Source of the DNA: CAYLLT01 sp964591605 | Lineage (GTDB): Bacteria; Planctomycetota; Phycisphaerae; UBA1845; PWPN01 | DNA: 7,462 bases | NCBI GenBank assembly: GCA_964591605.1 | Contig: CAZQEN010000371.1 | Location: forward strand, 1-7,462 | Direction: 5' to 3' | Translations under genes and position numbers: made by a program | Notes under the pieces: model-generated | The model's database searches: none | Told to the model about the DNA's origin: nothing | The model's input: the letters and a program-made list of their open reading frames with translations, nothing else | In this document: one piece after another, positions 4,612-7,462 of the stretch | How positions within the stretch are numbered: the stretch's first letter is position 1 | Layout: the number at the start of each line of letters is the position of its first letter

Positions 4612-7344
4612 TCACTCCGCGGGGGCAGTGGTGACCTCGCCGAAGGCTTTGAGATCCTTCTCGAGCTTGCCGGCATCACCGGCGACGACGATCGCCAGTT
4701 TTGCGGGCTGGAGTCGGGAACGGGCCGCTTCGTCGAGCGCCTTGGGATCCTTGACGTTCGAGACGGCACGCAGGTACCCGGCGTACCAGTCTTCCGGCAG
4801 CCCCCACACGATCAGATCCCACCAGCGGGCAGCGATCTGTGCGGGGGTTTCGAGGGCCATCTGGAAGTTGCCGAGGAGCGTGTCGCGGGCGGCGTCGAGC
4901 TCATCGGCGGTGATGGTGCCGGCCCGGAGTCGCTCGACCTCCTCGAGCATGGCCTTGATCGCGTCGGCCGTGCGCTCGGTGCGGGTGAAGGTGCTCATCC
5001 TGAACGCGGCTGTCTCCTTGTCCACGTCGAAGTATCCGCTGGAGCCGTAGGTGAGGCCCTTTTCGATGCGCAGGCTCTTGTTGAGCCGCCCGCTGAACGA
5101 TTCGCCGAAGAGCTGGCTCAGCAGGCGGATCGCCGCGTAGTCGGGGTCGCGGCGCGAGACGTTGACGAGCTGGGCGATGCGGATTTCGCTCTGCACGGCG
5201 CCCTCGCGGTCGATCACGACGACTGTGCGGTCGGTGGCCGGCGGGGGCGGAGCCTTCCGGTCGACCGCGGGCGGCCGCTTCCAGTCGCCCAGGAGCCGCT
5301 CGGCGAGCTCGAATGCGCGATCCGGCGTGATCGCCCCGGCGAAGACGAGGCTGGCATTGGCCGGGCCGAAGGTCTCGCGATGGAAGGCCGCGACCTGGTC
5401 GCGGGTGATGCGGGCAAGGCTCGCAGACGTCCCGCCTTCCGGCCGCGAGAGGTAGTAATCGCCGTAGAGCGTGCGGTTGATTGCCCGGTTGGCCAGCGTG
5501 CCGGCGTCCTTCTCGTTGATCTTCTCGCGGTCGACCACGCGGGTGACGTAGTTGGCGACTTCCCGGGCGGGGAAAACGGGTTCGCGGAGGACTTCGGCGA
5601 GGATCTCGACGGCCAGGTCGGTGTACTCGCCGAGCGTCCACAGCCTCAGGTTCGTGTCATTGTGGTCGACGGTCTCCGAGAGCGACATGGCGTGCGAATC
5701 GATCATCTCGGCCAGCTCGGGCCCCGAGTGCCTGCTGGTGCCCCGGCGGAGCAGGGCGGCCGTCACCGAGGCGAGACCGGCCTGGTCGGCGGGGTCGTCC
5801 TTCGCGCCGATGAGCATGTTGCAGGTGATCGTGACGGCCGGCGTCGAGGGATCCTCGAAGACGACGACGTTCAGGCCGTTGGCGAGTTTGCGGCTCGCCG
5901 GACGGGGCAGCTCGACGGGTCCGGGCGCCTTGCCGGTCGGCATTTCCGGAGGCGGGGGCAGTTCGGCGATCTGCTCGGCCTTTTTGGCCGAGTCGGTGGT
6001 TTCCTCATCCGCGGCTGACTTGGGATCGGGCTGGATGATGAGCTCGATGCGATTGTCATCGCGGAAGACGCGGCGGGCGACGGCCATGATCTGCTCGGCG
6101 GTGATCTCGCGCTTCGCCTCGAGGTCGGTGTTGACGCGGTTGGCGTCGCCGAGGATGACGGCCGCATAGCCGAGCTGGTCGGCGCGGCCCTGCACTGTTT
6201 CGCCGTCCCGGACCTTCTCGGCGATGGCCTGGTTCTTGGCCTTTTCCAGCTCCGCGGGCTCGATGCCCTTTTCGAGCAGCAGCCTGACTTCCTCTTTCAA
6301 TGCGGCCTCACCCTGCTCGACCGTGACATTCCGCTTGAGAATGGCCGAGAAGTAGAAGAGGCCCGCCTGCTCGAACGACCAGTTGGAGCCGCTCGTGCTC
6401 ACCGCGATCTCCTTGTCCTGCACGAGATGGCGATAGAGACGGCTGCTCTGGCCGGTGGAGAGGATCCGCGAGAGCAGGTCCATGGCAATGTCGCCCTGGT
6501 CGCGGGCGGACGGGGCGTGATACGCGTGTACCACCATCGGCGAGGGGGCGATGTCGCGGATCTCGACGCGCCGGGGCGCGGTCATTTCGGGCTCCCGGGC
6601 GGTGACCCGCGGCGGATCGCCCTTCCGGGCCAGCGGGCCGAAGTACTCGCGGGCCCGCTTCATCACCTGCTCATGGCTCACGTCTCCGACGACAACGAGC
6701 GTGGCGTTGTTGGGAACATAGTACTTGTTGAAGAACGCCTGCAGCTCCTCGGCCGTCGAAGCGTCCAGGTGCGGCATGTTGCCGATCGGCGTCCAGCGGT
6801 AGGGGTGCACCTTGAACGCGCTCGAGAACAGCGTCTCGTAGAGCTTGCCGTACGGCCGGTTCAGGTAGCGCATGCGGCGCTCTTCCTTGACCACCTCGCG
6901 CTCGGCGGCGAAGTAATCTTCGTTGATTTTGAGCCGGCCGAGGCGCTCGGCCTCCAGCCACATCGCCCGGTCGAACTGCGAGCTGGGCAGCGTCTCCCAG
7001 TAGACGGTCATGTCGAAGCTGGTGTAGCCGTTCACGCGGGCGCCGTAGCGGTTGAGGTACTTGAAATGGTCCTGCGGTCCGATGCGGTCGGTGCCGCGGA
7101 ACATCATGTGCTCGAACATGTGGGCGAAGCCCTGCCGCTCGGGGTTTTCGTCCTTGCTGCCCACGTGATACCACACCTGAATGCTCACCAGCGGCGTGCG
7201 GCGGTCTTCCATCGTGAAGATGCGCATGCCGTTGTCGAGCTTGTCTTCCTTGAACTGCCAGCGCTGCGGGGTTGCGGCCATGGACAGGGATACTCCGGTA
7301 ATGACGAGGGTGGGCGCCAGTGCGCTTGTGCTCTTGGTGATCAT
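4612..7344 (-). CDS. Exported M16 family zinc metallopeptidase, two M16 units fused in one chain
   Basis: This gene encodes a predicted envelope peptidase that would degrade or process peptides outside the cytoplasm; its substrate is unknown. Numbering is from the ATG at 7344 (910 residues). Residues 1 to about 23 form a signal peptide (MITKS, then a hydrophobic stretch ending SLSMA). The first M16 unit (about 33-376) holds the inverted zinc motif H75-M-F-E78-H79. E155, 76 residues later in EREVVKEE, is the expected third ligand. A Pro/Glu/Lys-rich linker (about 440-479) leads to a second unit (about 486-826). There the aligned zinc positions are S526, A529 and A530, so that site is dead, but R759 and Y766 (LRIEKGLTYG) supply the conserved Arg/Tyr pair. 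This is the usual division of labour in full-length M16 enzymes. An in-frame ATG at 7416 would add 24 residues ahead of the signal peptide and place the candidate -10 element inside the gene, so I prefer 7344. No Shine-Dalgarno sequence precedes 7344. Confidence 0.95.
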   Translation of the reverse strand: MITKSTSALAPTLVITGVSLSMAATPQRWQFKEDKLDNGMRIFTMEDRRTPLVSIQVWYHVGSKDENPERQGFAHMFEHMMFRGTDRIGPQDHFKYLNRYGARVNGYTSFDMTVYWETLPSSQFDRAMWLEAERLGRLKINEDYFAAEREVVKEERRMRYLNRPYGKLYETLFSSAFKVHPYRWTPIGNMPHLDASTAEELQAFFNKYYVPNNATLVVVGDVSHEQVMKRAREYFGPLARKGDPPRVTAREPEMTAPRRVEIRDIAPSPMVVHAYHAPSARDQGDIAMDLLSRILSTGQSSRLYRHLVQDKEIAVSTSGSNWSFEQAGLFYFSAILKRNVTVEQGEAALKEEVRLLLEKGIEPAELEKAKNQAIAEKVRDGETVQGRADQLGYAAVILGDANRVNTDLEAKREITAEQIMAVARRVFRDDNRIELIIQPDPKSAADEETTDSAKKAEQIAELPPPPEMPTGKAPGPVELPRPASRKLANGLNVVVFEDPSTPAVTITCNMLIGAKDDPADQAGLASVTAALLRRGTSRHSGPELAEMIDSHAMSLSETVDHNDTNLRLWTLGEYTDLAVEILAEVLREPVFPAREVANYVTRVVDREKINEKDAGTLANRAINRTLYGDYYLSRPEGGTSASLARITRDQVAAFHRETFGPANASLVFAGAITPDRAFELAERLLGDWKRPPAVDRKAPPPPATDRTVVVIDREGAVQSEIRIAQLVNVSRRDPDYAAIRLLSQLFGESFSGRLNKSLRIEKGLTYGSSGYFDVDKETAAFRMSTFTRTERTADAIKAMLEEVERLRAGTITADELDAARDTLLGNFQMALETPAQIAARWWDLIVWGLPEDWYAGYLRAVSNVKDPKALDEAARSRLQPAKLAIVVAGDAGKLEKDLKAFGEVTTAPAE

Positions 7345-7352
7345 GGTGGCGG

Positions 7353-7358
7353 ATTCTA
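7353..7358 (-). promoter_or_regulatory. Candidate -10 element of the M16 peptidase gene
   Basis: TAGAAT on the minus strand matches the bacterial TATAAT consensus at five of six positions. It ends 8 bases before the ATG at 7344, which would put the transcription start at or next to the start codon. No Shine-Dalgarno sequence is present in the CCGCCACC between them, consistent with a leaderless message. I see no convincing -35 element. Confidence 0.4.
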
Positions 7359-7435
7359 TTCGACCGAGCGCGAAAACGATAATCGGCTGCAATGAGATGG
7401 GCACGGACGGGTGCATCCAGAGTTCAGGGGCAGGT

Positions 7436-7462
7436 GGGTGGCATGGGTCCCGGCGCGCCGGG
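7436..7462 (+). repeat. 27-base repeat with palindromic core, right copy (inverted)
   Basis: Read on the plus strand this is GGGTGGCATGGGT followed by the palindrome CCCGGCGCGCCGGG. It is the exact reverse complement of 22-48. The palindrome is on the outside at both ends, so the two copies face each other across the four genes. The window stops at the last base of the palindrome, so the repeat may continue beyond it. It lies about 90 bases upstream of the peptidase start. Confidence 0.85.

Noticed and set aside
4597..6018. 473-residue plus-strand open frame
   Set aside because: It lies fully antisense to the M16 peptidase, whose motifs are unmistakable. Its Asp/Gly/Val/Arg-rich composition is typical of a complementary-strand shadow.
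6427..7395. 322-residue plus-strand open frame
   Set aside because: It is antisense to the zinc-binding half of the M16 peptidase and has no recognisable domain, signal peptide or ribosome site.
7345..7416. Upstream ATG at 7416 for the peptidase
   Set aside because: It would bury the signal peptide behind 24 residues and include the candidate -10 element in the coding sequence.

Overview
The window is high-GC bacterial chromosome with four genes, all on the minus strand. It most likely comes from a member of the Planctomycetota, probably of the Phycisphaerae type. Two clues support this: a four-cysteine zinc ribbon of the C-x-x-C-G-Y-x-L-x-G...C-P-E-C-G type, and a C-terminal dockerin-like tail (D-x-D-x-D-G-D-V-D-x-x-D-F followed by C-F-x-G-P). 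From general knowledge, both are very common in planctomycetes. The assignment is inferred from protein motifs; there is no rRNA or marker gene to test it.

Layout in the direction of transcription (right to left): (1) 7436-7462, a palindromic repeat, then a short promoter region. (2) 7344-4612, an exported double-domain M16 zinc peptidase. (3) 4452-3247, a polytopic membrane protein carrying a zinc ribbon, function unknown. (4) 3246-2830, a 417-base non-coding stretch packed with hairpins and short repeats, ending in a promoter. (5) 2829-1345, a secreted propeller-like protein with a fibronectin-type domain and a calcium-loop tail. (6) 1311-82, an integral membrane acyltransferase of the HGSNAT/NagX type, 33 bases after gene 5. 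(7) A second, inverted copy of the palindromic repeat at 22-48.

All four products are envelope-associated: two exported proteins and two membrane proteins. The secreted protein and the acyltransferase are close enough to be one transcription unit. The other gaps (159 and 417 bases) suggest separate units. No shared pathway can be read from the sequence. Candidate -10 elements lie just upstream of all four starts. Two of them (peptidase and acyltransferase) sit only 7-8 bases before the ATG, which suggests leaderless messages.

The least explained parts are non-coding: the 27-base perfect inverted repeat bracketing all four genes, and the hairpin-rich intergenic block at 2976-3240. I found no defence system, CRISPR array, transposase, tRNA or rRNA.
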